Positions 1-6,344 are shown, counted from the first letter of the stretch. The stretch is DNA of 6,658 nt from Chthonomonas sp. UBA2391 (GCA_002343825.1 DDSL01000079.1:6531-13188); one strand, 5' to 3'. Numbers and translations are program-made. The notes: generated from the letters alone by a model not told the origin.

Positions 1-56
1 GAGCCACTTCTTGGGGATCCACGCGAGGGAGAATGAAACGGACATAATACGAGGGA
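1..56 (+). other. Left-edge stretch before the Lon-domain gene; possible tail of an upstream gene
   Basis: All three forward frames are open at the left edge. Frame 1 gives 11 residues (ending GDPREGE) and stops at TGA 34-36. Frame 3 gives 14 residues and stops at TAA 45-47. Either could be the C-terminus of an upstream gene in the same direction, but so few codons cannot decide it. The stretch has no clear promoter. A purine-rich GAGGGAGA (25-32) lies too far from the start at 57 to be its ribosome binding site. The frame-3 TAA is in frame with the ATG at 57 and rules out extending that gene upstream. Confidence 0.2.
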
Positions 57-722
57 ATGGCGCACCTGGAAGAACTTCCGCTCTTCCCTCTCCATACGGT
101 CTTGTTCCCGTATGCGCCGATTCAGCTTCATATCTTTGAAGAGCGCTATCGCGAGATGGTCCGGAATTGTCTCGATTTCGACCTGCCTTTCGGCGTCGTG
201 TTAATCCGATCGGGTAGCGAGATCGGCCCCGGGGCCGAGACCTACATGGTGGGAACGGCGGCCCGGATCGAGAACATTCACCACTATGACGACGGTCGCA
301 TGGACATCATGGTCCGCGGCCAGAACCGGTTCCGCGTCCGCAAATTCGACACCTCGAAGCCCTATATGGTCGGGATGGTCGAACCCGTCGTGGAACTTGA
401 ACCCGAGAACGAAGACCGGGTCTTTGCTCTCGCCACTCGCGCACAAGAGAGCTTTCGACTTTGGATCGAGAGCGCTTTTTCGCGCCCCGACATGAACGTC
501 CACGTTCAGTTCCCGACTGATTCCAGCCAGGTCTCCTTCTTGATCGCCAATCTACTGCCAGCTGAGAACTTGGTGAAGCAGCAGCTACTCGAAACGACCG
601 ACACCGCCCAGAGGCTCACCGATCTGATCCCCCTCATCGAGCGACAAATCATCGAAGCCCGGAGCCAGGCGCTCTACAAACTCGATGCTCGGCACATGAC
701 CGACTGGATCAACCCGAACTGA
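57..722 (+). CDS. Stand-alone Lon N-terminal (substrate-binding) domain protein
   Basis: This 221-residue protein consists of one Lon N-terminal domain (LON/PUA-like, COG2802 type). The family hallmark is at the N-terminus: LPLFPLHTVLFPYAP (7-21) followed by LHIFEERYREMV (24-35). The small-residue and beta-rich stretch FGVVLI (45-50), VGTAARI (65-71) and the GQNRFRV region (88-94) also match. A helical C-terminal half (about 120-210) follows. There is no AAA+ ATPase domain and no Ser-Lys protease dyad, so it is not a Lon protease. In Lon this domain recognises substrates. The job of free-standing copies is poorly known, perhaps as a substrate or adaptor module in the cytoplasm. The ATG at 57 is chosen because an in-frame TAA at 45-47 blocks extension and the family normally starts just before the LPLFPL motif. 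The purine run GAGGGA (51-56) abuts the ATG, which is unusually close for a Shine-Dalgarno site. The 3' end overlaps the convergent mpl gene by 14 bp. Confidence 0.9.
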   Translation: MAHLEELPLFPLHTVLFPYAPIQLHIFEERYREMVRNCLDFDLPFGVVLIRSGSEIGPGAETYMVGTAARIENIHHYDDGRMDIMVRGQNRFRVRKFDTSKPYMVGMVEPVVELEPENEDRVFALATRAQESFRLWIESAFSRPDMNVHVQFPTDSSQVSFLIANLLPAENLVKQQLLETTDTAQRLTDLIPLIERQIIEARSQALYKLDARHMTDWINPN

Positions 723-2145
723 GCATCGCCCGGAGACCGCCCAGGTTACCGTTGCTCAAGAGCACGATCACGTCCCCTTCGGCTGTCCATACAGACAACT
801 TTTCCAGGTGATACTTTCCCCAATCCGCAGTTCCTGCGAGATCATTCTCAATTGCGAAAGTAAACATCCCTTGTCTCTGCAGCGCTGCTTGAAGGACACC
901 AGTATCTAGCCGTTCTTCGTCAGAGTATCTCCAAGGCCGGTCGAGAGCGCCCAGCAACACTCCACTCGCACCCTCAAAGCACTCTTCTAGCTCGCGCTGG
1001 AAGAGGTTCCGGGTGGTGGTATTGGATCGCGGTTCAAAGCTCACAAAGATCCGCCGGCCGGGATATCGCGCGGCCACCGCTCGGAGCGTTTCTCGAATCG
1101 CGGTCGGGTGATGGGCGAAATCATCGATGACCGTTCTTCCTTGCCAGGTTGCCAGCTCTTGCATCCTCCGCTTGGGGGGCACATAGCTCTCGGTGGCGGC
1201 CTGAAGGGCCTGAGCCGGAACACCATAAAAATCCGAAACCGCGATGGCGGCAAGCAGATTTCGAGCATTGTGCTCACCAGGGAGGGCACAAGAGAACGTG
1301 CCGAAGGCTTGCCCTTTCTTTTGCACCTGGAAACGCACGCCAAACTCTCCACTTTCGATACTTGTTGCGCGCCAGTCGTTTTGTTCGCCCAGACCAAAAG
1401 TCGCAATTGGAGAAACCTTATCGTCTAACAGTCGAGAGATATTCGGATCATCCCCATTGACTAAGAGTAAACCATTCTCGGGAACAGTGCGAATGAAGAG
1501 ACGAAAACTCTTGAGAACGTCGTCCAGGCTCGAGAAGATATCGGCGTGATCAAACTCGATGTTGTTGACGACGCCGACCGTTGGGCGGTAGTGGAGAAAC
1601 TTGCTTCGCTTATCGAAGTACGCCGAGTCGTACTCGTCACCTTCGATAACGAACAACCCTTGATCGGTATTGTGTCTCGCGGCCGGAACAGGTCGACAGG
1701 AAACATCAAAGTTTCCTGGAACCCCACCGATCATAAACCCCGGACTCCACCCTCCCTCGTGTAACAGGTGTGCGGTCATGCTCGTGGTCGTCGTCTTTCC
1801 GTGCGTACCGGCGATAACTACGGACTGATTGCGGGCGATCAATCCCTCCGAAATGATTTCGGGCAAGCTCTTGATCGGAAGGCGGAGATTAAGAGCGTGT
1901 TCTAACTCCGGGTTGACTCCTCGGGAGACCGCGTTCCCGACCACCACGATATCGGGGGCAAACTGATCGAGATGCTTCCCCGAAAACTCAGGAAACACCC
2001 GGACCCCGCTATCGGCCAAGTAGCTCTTCATCGGTTCATAGAGATCAGTTTCCGAACCCTGAACAACGTAACCAGCCTTAGCAAGGGCGGCGGCGACACC
2101 ACCCATCGCTGTTCCACCAACCCGGATGAAGTGAAGCTTCTTCAC
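709..2145 (-). CDS. mpl: UDP-N-acetylmuramate:L-alanyl-gamma-D-glutamyl-meso-diaminopimelate ligase
   Basis: Mpl is a cytoplasmic ATP-dependent ligase. It attaches the recycled tripeptide L-Ala-gamma-D-Glu-meso-DAP to UDP-MurNAc, bypassing MurC, MurD and MurE. The 478-residue length is close to the E. coli enzyme. Mur-ligase architecture is complete: an N-terminal Rossmann domain with GTAMGG (11-16; MurC typically has a GxGMSG-like form here), the ATP-binding P-loop GTHGKTTT (113-120), EGDEYDSAYFDKRSKF (168-183), NNIEFDHADIF (194-204), EHNARN (291-296), DDFAHHPTA (341-349) and RSNTTTRN (373-380). The EYDSAYFDKRSKF and EFDHADIF blocks closely resemble Mpl rather than MurC. Translation starts at GTG 2145-2143, whose GTGA overlaps the thrS stop. 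I see no Shine-Dalgarno sequence before it, so translation probably depends on ribosomes finishing thrS. The start cannot be much later because the Rossmann motif begins at residue 5. The 3' end overlaps the convergent Lon-domain gene. Presence of Mpl implies meso-DAP peptidoglycan and muropeptide recycling. Confidence 0.96.
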   Translation of the reverse strand: MKKLHFIRVGGTAMGGVAAALAKAGYVVQGSETDLYEPMKSYLADSGVRVFPEFSGKHLDQFAPDIVVVGNAVSRGVNPELEHALNLRLPIKSLPEIISEGLIARNQSVVIAGTHGKTTTTSMTAHLLHEGGWSPGFMIGGVPGNFDVSCRPVPAARHNTDQGLFVIEGDEYDSAYFDKRSKFLHYRPTVGVVNNIEFDHADIFSSLDDVLKSFRLFIRTVPENGLLLVNGDDPNISRLLDDKVSPIATFGLGEQNDWRATSIESGEFGVRFQVQKKGQAFGTFSCALPGEHNARNLLAAIAVSDFYGVPAQALQAATESYVPPKRRMQELATWQGRTVIDDFAHHPTAIRETLRAVAARYPGRRIFVSFEPRSNTTTRNLFQRELEECFEGASGVLLGALDRPWRYSDEERLDTGVLQAALQRQGMFTFAIENDLAGTADWGKYHLEKLSVWTAEGDVIVLLSNGNLGGLRAMLSSG

Positions 2146-3956
2146 GACGCCGAAGGATGAGGAAGTTTGCCCAGGAAATCCGAGAGCGTCATCGCGCCGA
2201 GATCGCCTTCTTCTCTCGATCGAACTCCTAAGGTTCCGTCTTCCAGATCTTTATCCCCGATGATCAGCATGAACGGTGTCTTTTGCAGTTGAGCTTCGCG
2301 GATCTTTTTGCCTAGAGTTTCGCGACGCTCGTCCACACTCACTCGCAATGGACGCGTATCGTAGATCGTTCCGCGAAGACACTCAGCAACCTCTTGGGCC
2401 TTTTCAATATGCCGATCTGCAATGGGCAAAATCGCAATCTGGTTCGGTGATAACCAGAACGGAAACGCTCCTGCGTACTGCTCGGTCAAGAGTCCGATCA
2501 TGCGTTCAAGAGACCCAAATGGGGCCCGGTGGATCATGATTGGGCGGTGGGGCTTACTATCCTCACCGATGTACTCTAGGTCAAATCGTTCGGGAAGGTT
2601 ATAGTCTACCTGGACCGTTCCCATCTGCCACTCTCGACCGAGAGCATCCTTGATGATCAAGTCCAGCTTTGGACCATAGAACGCTGCATCACCTTCGCTG
2701 AGTTCGTATTCCAACCCGAGCTTGTCGCATGCATTCTTGATGGCGGCCGTAGCCGCTTCCCAGTTTTCATCATCGCCGACGTACTTATCGGAATGAGGAT
2801 CCTTGACTCCGACGCGAACTCGATATTGCGTAAGACCGAGTTTCTTGAGCACCGCTTGCATCAAGTCCACAACTCCAACAAATTCCTCGATCAGTTGGTC
2901 CGGAGTCACAAAGAGGTGGGCATCATCCTGAGTAAAGCCTCGGGCTCGGAGAATACCGGTAACTTCCCCGCTCTGCTCGTACCGATGGACGGTTCCAAAC
3001 TCGGCATATCGGATCGGAAGATCTCGATAGCTCCGCATGTGAGAGGCATAGATCTCGATGTGGAACGGGCAGTTCATGGGTTTGAGAATATAGGTTTCTC
3101 GCTCCTCATCTTCCATGAACGGAAACATCTTGTCCCGATAGTTGATGATGTGACCGCTCTTTTCATAGAGCTTGATGTTGGCAATTGCGGGCGTTACTAC
3201 CGGAAGGTAGCCACGCTTAAGCTGTTCTTGCTGCAAGAAGTCGGTCATCACGTGGCGCAACATGGCACCCTTTGGGAGCCAGAGTGGGAGCCCTGTTCCT
3301 ACTCGCGGACTAAACATAAACAGCCCCAGCTCTCGCCCCAGAAGCCGGTGATCCCGCTTCTTTGCTTCTTCGAGCATATGCAGATAATTCTCTAGCTCAT
3401 CGGCAGTTTCAAAGGCCGTACCATAGATCCGCGTTAACTGCTTATTCCGCACGTCTCCGCGCCAATAGGCCCCGGCGATCGACATTAACTTGAAGTGTTT
3501 TATCTCCTTCGTTGATTCCACGTGCGGCCCTCGGCAAAGGTCCACAAATCGGTGGAGAGTTCCCTCCCGGTCGGTGCGCTGTTGATCATAGAAACTGATC
3601 GCTTCACCTTCGGGAATCGCATCGAGCAATTGCAGCTTAAACTCGGCCACATCGGGGCCATTCCCCGGGATCGCGGGGTCCAGAATCATTGCTTTTGCCT
3701 CCTCTCTGGAGACCTCCGTACGAACGATTCGCTGATCGAGCTTCGAGAGCTCCTTCATGCGCTTCTCAATCCTCGCGAGGTCTTCCTCTCGGAGCGGCTG
3801 GGGGAAGTCGATATCGTAGTAGAACCCGTTTTCGACGGGTGGCCCGATACTTAGCTGAACTTTTGGAAAAAGCTCTTGGACGGCCTGAGCCATCAGGTGA
3901 GCGGCGGAATGTCGGAGTCGGTAAAGGTAACTCTCTTCGTAGCGTTCAGCGGGCAT
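2142..3956 (-). CDS. thrS: Threonyl-tRNA synthetase lacking the N-terminal TGS domain
   Basis: ThrRS charges tRNA-Thr with threonine in the cytoplasm. The 604-residue protein begins directly at the editing domain: HSAAH (16-20) and CRGPH (141-145) supply the His/Cys/His residues that clear mischarged Ser-tRNA-Thr. The class II catalytic core follows, with MNCPFH (294-299), motif 2 around YAEFGTVHRYEQSG (317-330), GFTQDDAHLF (340-349) and motif 3 GSLERMIG (481-488). The zinc ligands corresponding to E. coli C334, H385 and H511 are C296, H347 and H476. An anticodon-binding domain ends the protein (about 505-600). The roughly 60-residue N-terminal TGS domain of E. coli ThrRS is missing. This is not a start-site error, because an in-frame TAA lies at 3971-3969, 12 bp before the ATG. 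Position 298 is Phe where E. coli has Gly, next to the zinc cysteine. A strong ribosome binding site precedes the gene, and it leads a coupled operon with mpl. Confidence 0.98.
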   Translation of the reverse strand: MPAERYEESYLYRLRHSAAHLMAQAVQELFPKVQLSIGPPVENGFYYDIDFPQPLREEDLARIEKRMKELSKLDQRIVRTEVSREEAKAMILDPAIPGNGPDVAEFKLQLLDAIPEGEAISFYDQQRTDREGTLHRFVDLCRGPHVESTKEIKHFKLMSIAGAYWRGDVRNKQLTRIYGTAFETADELENYLHMLEEAKKRDHRLLGRELGLFMFSPRVGTGLPLWLPKGAMLRHVMTDFLQQEQLKRGYLPVVTPAIANIKLYEKSGHIINYRDKMFPFMEDEERETYILKPMNCPFHIEIYASHMRSYRDLPIRYAEFGTVHRYEQSGEVTGILRARGFTQDDAHLFVTPDQLIEEFVGVVDLMQAVLKKLGLTQYRVRVGVKDPHSDKYVGDDENWEAATAAIKNACDKLGLEYELSEGDAAFYGPKLDLIIKDALGREWQMGTVQVDYNLPERFDLEYIGEDSKPHRPIMIHRAPFGSLERMIGLLTEQYAGAFPFWLSPNQIAILPIADRHIEKAQEVAECLRGTIYDTRPLRVSVDERRETLGKKIREAQLQKTPFMLIIGDKDLEDGTLGVRSREEGDLGAMTLSDFLGKLPHPSAS

Positions 3957-3962
3957 TAGTAT

Positions 3963-3969
3963 CCTCCCT
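3963..3969 (-). promoter_or_regulatory. Ribosome binding site of thrS
   Basis: Reading the minus strand, AGGGAGG ends 6 nt before the thrS ATG (3956-3954). This is close to the anti-16S consensus at ideal spacing, and it confirms the start that leaves thrS without a TGS domain. Just upstream, TTCCC (3979-3975) could pair weakly with GGGAG of this site (4 Watson-Crick pairs plus one wobble), too short to call an operator. I see no T-box leader. A clear thrS promoter could not be picked out in 3970-4131. Confidence 0.8.
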
Positions 3970-4035
3970 TACAGCGGGAATGGGTTGTCGGGTTAAAGAT
4001 TACCCCAGCGATGAATCCGTACAGATTTTTCCGAT

Positions 4036-4064
4036 TTAACTGGCGAACCATTGTCGGCTATAGC
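4036..4064 (+). promoter_or_regulatory. Candidate sigma-70-type promoter for the lipoprotein gene
   Basis: TTAACT (4036-4041) and TATAGC (4059-4064) each match 4 of 6 consensus bases with a 17-bp spacer. Transcription would start near 4071, leaving a leader of about 60 nt before the ATG at 4132. The leader holds a weak dyad, GGATC (4070-4074) with GATCC (4081-4085). This is a pattern match only. The rest of the 175-bp divergent region shows no other recognisable gene or RNA. Confidence 0.3.
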
Positions 4065-4118
4065 GCGTCGGATCTCTAGGGATCCCGAATCTGCCAAGGT
4101 TTACAGGATCCAATTCAC

Positions 4119-4126
4119 AGGTGAGG
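4119..4126 (+). promoter_or_regulatory. Ribosome binding site deciding the lipoprotein start
   Basis: AGGTGAGG lies 5 nt before the ATG at 4132. It selects this start over the in-frame TTG at 4051, which would add 27 residues in front of a signal peptide, has no comparable site, and sits upstream of the probable transcription start. Confidence 0.7.
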
Positions 4127-4131
4127 CTGGT

Positions 4132-5256
4132 ATGTACAGGTTTAGCAATTCTTCTCAATATCGTTTCGCTTGGCCACTCCTTTCACTTCTCGTCGTTATG
4201 GCGGGCTGTGGCGGCGGGGGAGCAGGATCCCAGAGTGCGTCGAGTTCGGAGGCAAGTGCCATTGTCGACGCAGTCAGTTCCGGAAACTCTGGTGATGTCC
4301 TCGCGATTATCGATCCGGTAACCACGGATCCCGGTGACTTCTTCGATCCCGGCGCGGGCGGAAGCTCAGGCGGCGGGTCGGGAGGCGGCTCAGGGTCGAC
4401 ACCTGGATTCCCGACCGACCCAGTCGCCGGAGTCATTCCCATCGCTCCGTGGCCTAGTCGCTCGGGAGAATCCTGGGTCTGTTACATCGAGGGCAAACGG
4501 CTCCCCAATGGCACGGTCGATCAGTTTTTTGGCATCATGCGCCCGAACGGAACCGGGGCTCAAGAAATCGCCCGACGCGTCGGCTTCGCATCAATCAGCC
4601 CCGACGGAACCAAGTTCATTGCGAAAGTCCCGGGCACGAGTCAGGAGATCGCCGTGATCTCCCAAGATGGCGGTCGCGAAGTCTTTAAGTCGTCGTTCAA
4701 GAATCCGCTATGGATCTCCTTCGGTCCGAACGGTCGGGAGTTCGTCTTCAGCCATGAGGGTGGGCTCGCAATCGGTGATCTGGAGACTAAGACCGAGAGG
4801 AGCATCTTGAGCATCCCCGGGACCAAGGCTCTGCTTCAGCCGCAAATCTCTCCCGACGGACAGAAGATCGTGTTCGGGATCGCCTACCTGGATAAGTCGG
4901 TGGCGTTAGGAGTCTTTGACCGGGACACCCGAAGTCACCGGGTTATCACCCCATCGAGCCCCGGACAGCTGTTCAATAGTTGGTTTGCGGACAACCAACG
5001 AGTTGGCTATGTGAACTTCAACAGAACCTCAGGTTGGGAAGTTGTTCGCGTGGATACCGAGTCCGGGTTCCAAGAGGTTCTCTATAACGAGAAGCCCGTC
5101 CATGGGTTGGCTGTCACCAAGACCGACCGACTTATTCTCGGAGTCCGAGCGGGAGGAGTTGAAGAGAACGAGGTGTGGTCGTTCCAACCCGGAACCAACA
5201 GCCTAGTGAAGATCTCAGACCGCACCCGGTGGTTCTACGGCGCACCTGTTTTCTAG
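4132..5256 (+). CDS. Putative lipoprotein with TolB/PD40-like beta-propeller repeats
   Basis: This 374-residue protein is probably membrane-anchored. A signal peptide (residues 1-25: arginines in the n-region, hydrophobic core about 13-23) ends in the lipobox MAGC with Cys26 as the lipidated residue. A low-complexity Ser/Gly-rich tether follows (about 27-89, including a Gly/Ser run at 74-89). From about residue 110 the protein has short repeats of the WD40/TolB 'PD40' kind: SISPDGTKFIA (155-165), SFGPNGREFVF (196-206), QISPDGQKIVFG (238-249) and the weaker WFADNQRVGYVN (284-295). Four or more blades are plausible. PD40 domains in TolB and similar proteins mediate protein contacts in the periplasm, and no catalytic residues stand out here. 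It is not TolB itself: the TolB N-terminal domain is absent and no tol-pal genes are adjacent. Specific function is unknown. It stands alone on its strand, is divergent from thrS, and ends 15 nt before a terminator hairpin. I am confident that it is a gene and moderately confident of the fold. Confidence 0.87.
   Translation: MYRFSNSSQYRFAWPLLSLLVVMAGCGGGGAGSQSASSSEASAIVDAVSSGNSGDVLAIIDPVTTDPGDFFDPGAGGSSGGGSGGGSGSTPGFPTDPVAGVIPIAPWPSRSGESWVCYIEGKRLPNGTVDQFFGIMRPNGTGAQEIARRVGFASISPDGTKFIAKVPGTSQEIAVISQDGGREVFKSSFKNPLWISFGPNGREFVFSHEGGLAIGDLETKTERSILSIPGTKALLQPQISPDGQKIVFGIAYLDKSVALGVFDRDTRSHRVITPSSPGQLFNSWFADNQRVGYVNFNRTSGWEVVRVDTESGFQEVLYNEKPVHGLAVTKTDRLILGVRAGGVEENEVWSFQPGTNSLVKISDRTRWFYGAPVF
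4351..4398 (+). repeat. Gly/Ser-coding low-complexity tract (flexible tether)
   Basis: Imperfect GGC/GGA/TCA/TCG codon repeats encode GAGGSSG followed by two GGGS-type units (residues 74-89 of the lipoprotein). The tract separates the lipidated N-terminus from the predicted beta-propeller and probably acts as a spacer. Such repetitive DNA is prone to slippage in steps of 3 or 12 bases, which would alter tether length without breaking the frame. Confidence 0.75.
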
Positions 5257-5271
5257 GCCAATCCAGTGTTA

Positions 5272-5300
5272 CCTGATCCCCGCCCCTGGTGGGGATCAGG
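5272..5300. terminator. Hairpin between convergent genes, probable bidirectional terminator
   Basis: CCTGATCCCC (5272-5281) and GGGGATCAGG (5291-5300) pair perfectly over 10 bp around a 9-nt loop. The hairpin lies 15 nt after the lipoprotein stop and 8 nt after the stop of the convergent NYN gene, filling most of the 52-bp gap. There is no T-tract on either side, so it may end transcripts inefficiently or mainly protect 3' ends and block read-through. A competing inner pairing of CCCC (5283-5286) with GGGG (5291-5294) is also possible. Confidence 0.7.
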
Positions 5301-5308
5301 CTCAGATC

Positions 5309-6259
5309 TTAGTTCACCACCTGCTGCGGGTCATAGGCTCGCCGGACTTGGGGGTGGTTCCAGTTAAGGATGATGACCGAGTAGGTCTTGTCCTCGTTTT
5401 GGCGCTGATTGATCGCGATCGCCCCCATATCCTCCATGTCCTTGAAGAGTTGGCGCACCTCGAATTGGTCAAGTTGAGGAAATTCACGCTCTAGGCGAAA
5501 CTTCACGGGCTTCAAATAGATCTCGCGGTGGTGGCCATATTCCGAGACCAAAATCTGTATCGATCCGTTCATCACATCATCTTCGACCACCTGGACGGGA
5601 TAAAACTCCGGAACCACCATGGGTGGCAGCTCGGGTTCGCTATACCCGTTGGCGCTCTGGAGTTCGGCCGCCTGCTCCCGCTCTTGCTGGGCTCTGATCA
5701 GCTCCTCTTTGGCCTTCAGGTTCTGTTGGCGCTTGTGCTCTTCAATCTGCTGGCGAACCTGCTCAGAGATAAAATCTTCCGCCGCCCAGATAGCGTCTTG
5801 GCCGACAATTGTCCGAAGGTCGCCGCTCAAGGAATCTCGGAACGAGACTACGATGACTCTCTTCCCACTTTCGATCAAGTGCATGAGCACGGGGATAAAG
5901 TCACGATCACCGGCTGCAATCACATAAGTTTCGATATCTTTCCGAGTATAAAGTGTACTCATGACATCGACGCACAAGCGCATGTCGGCGGCGTTTTTGT
6001 GACCCGATCCAAGCGCCATCACCGGTTCAAAACCGTTCAGCAACAGAGAGCGAGGCGCTTCGTCGTCAATATCGTTGACGTTGAAATCGGCGTAGGCTCT
6101 TTGGATGATTGGACGATGCTGTTCGGTATCCAATCTCGCGCGGAGTTCTCGAAACATCTCGCTGAGGCTATCCACGGATGAAACGGAGTGAGGGAGCGCC
6201 TTGCGAAGAGTAAAGTACAAGTTTTCGTAATCCGCGAAAATTGCGGCAAAGTTATTCAT
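5309..6259 (-). CDS. NYN-domain (PIN-like) putative ribonuclease with C-terminal winged-helix-like domain
   Basis: The 316-residue protein has three parts. Residues 1-163 form a NYN domain (LabA/DUF88, limkain-b1 type). FADYENLYFTL (8-18) carries the first acidic residue D10, AADMRLCVDV (90-99) carries D92, and AAGDRDFIPVLMHLIESG (115-132) carries D118 and D120, together a PIN-like metal site. The central part (about 163-205) is Glu/Gln/Lys-rich and probably a helical or coiled-coil linker. Residues about 228-302 (SIQILVSEYG, LKPVKFRLEREFP, VRQLFKDMEDMGAI) resemble a winged-helix or OST-HTH/LOTUS-like nucleic-acid-binding module. Known NYN proteins are metal-dependent RNases or RNA-processing factors, and the substrate here is unknown. 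The start is ATG 6259, with AGGAG 9 nt upstream and the NYN core beginning at once. The gene is monocistronic and bracketed by a terminator hairpin. No partner suggesting a toxin-antitoxin pair is adjacent. Confidence 0.88.
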   Translation of the reverse strand: MNNFAAIFADYENLYFTLRKALPHSVSSVDSLSEMFRELRARLDTEQHRPIIQRAYADFNVNDIDDEAPRSLLLNGFEPVMALGSGHKNAADMRLCVDVMSTLYTRKDIETYVIAAGDRDFIPVLMHLIESGKRVIVVSFRDSLSGDLRTIVGQDAIWAAEDFISEQVRQQIEEHKRQQNLKAKEELIRAQQEREQAAELQSANGYSEPELPPMVVPEFYPVQVVEDDVMNGSIQILVSEYGHHREIYLKPVKFRLEREFPQLDQFEVRQLFKDMEDMGAIAINQRQNEDKTYSVIILNWNHPQVRRAYDPQQVVN

Positions 6260-6265
6260 TGACAG

Positions 6266-6278
6266 ATACTCCTAGTAT
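6266..6278 (-). promoter_or_regulatory. NYN-gene ribosome binding site inside a short inverted repeat
   Basis: On the minus strand the leader reads ATACT-AGG-AGTAT, a perfect 5-bp inverted repeat with a 3-nt centre. The Shine-Dalgarno AGGAG (6273-6269) spans the centre and the downstream arm, 9 nt before the ATG. The Shine-Dalgarno assignment is solid. That the dyad acts as an RNA hairpin or protein operator is inference, since a 5-bp A/T-rich stem is weak. Confidence 0.5.
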
Positions 6279-6324
6279 GATCATTCTTAACATAGGACGT
6301 CCGGGGCCTGGCTTCTGCGCCGTT

Positions 6325-6344
6325 GGGCCGGGAACATTCGGCCT
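6325..6344 (+). promoter_or_regulatory. Possible leader hairpin before the secreted-protein gene
   Basis: GGCCG (6326-6330) pairs with CGGCC (6339-6343). As RNA the stem can extend with G-U pairs to 8 bp (6325-6332 with 6337-6344) around an AACA loop, ending 24 nt before the ATG at 6369. GGCCTGG occurs twice nearby, at 6305-6311 and 6340-6346, 35 bp apart, the second copy overlapping the hairpin arm. A role in translation control or as a protein site is unproven. Confidence 0.3.

Noticed and set aside
33..47. Tiny open frame ATG-AAA-CGG-ACA-TAA preceded by GAGGGAGA, as a leader peptide
   Set aside because: Four codons near the window edge, with no attenuator hairpin after it. The frame is open to the edge, so it may be the end of an upstream gene.
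709..2145. MurC instead of Mpl
   Set aside because: The GTAMGG Rossmann motif, EYDSAYFDKRSKF and EFDHADIF blocks fit Mpl, and no other mur gene adjoins it.
2793..3395. 200-codon forward open frame opposite thrS
   Set aside because: It lies wholly antisense to the catalytic core of thrS, whose motifs are unmistakable. The translation has no recognisable domain and there is no convincing ribosome binding site.
4051..4131. TTG start 27 codons upstream of the lipoprotein ATG
   Set aside because: It would bury the signal peptide behind a charged extension, has no ribosome binding site, and lies before the probable transcription start.
3957..4131. T-box or other riboswitch ahead of thrS
   Set aside because: The minus-strand leader has no T-box consensus, no antiterminator/terminator pair and too little room for one.
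4155..4442. Proline-rich reverse frame opposite the lipoprotein N-terminus
   Set aside because: The Pro runs are the complement of the Gly codons of the tether, so it is a shadow frame.
5528..6181. 217-codon forward open frame opposite the NYN gene
   Set aside because: It is antisense to a gene with conserved NYN motifs. Its composition (runs of Leu, His, Phe) is what the complement of Glu/Gln/Lys-rich codons gives.
6259..6287. Perfect -35 hexamer TTGACA (6259-6264), as a forward promoter for the secreted-protein gene
   Set aside because: At 17-bp spacing the -10 is CATTCT (3 of 6). The better TATGAT (6276-6281) is only 11 bp away. It also overlaps the NYN start codon, so it may be chance.
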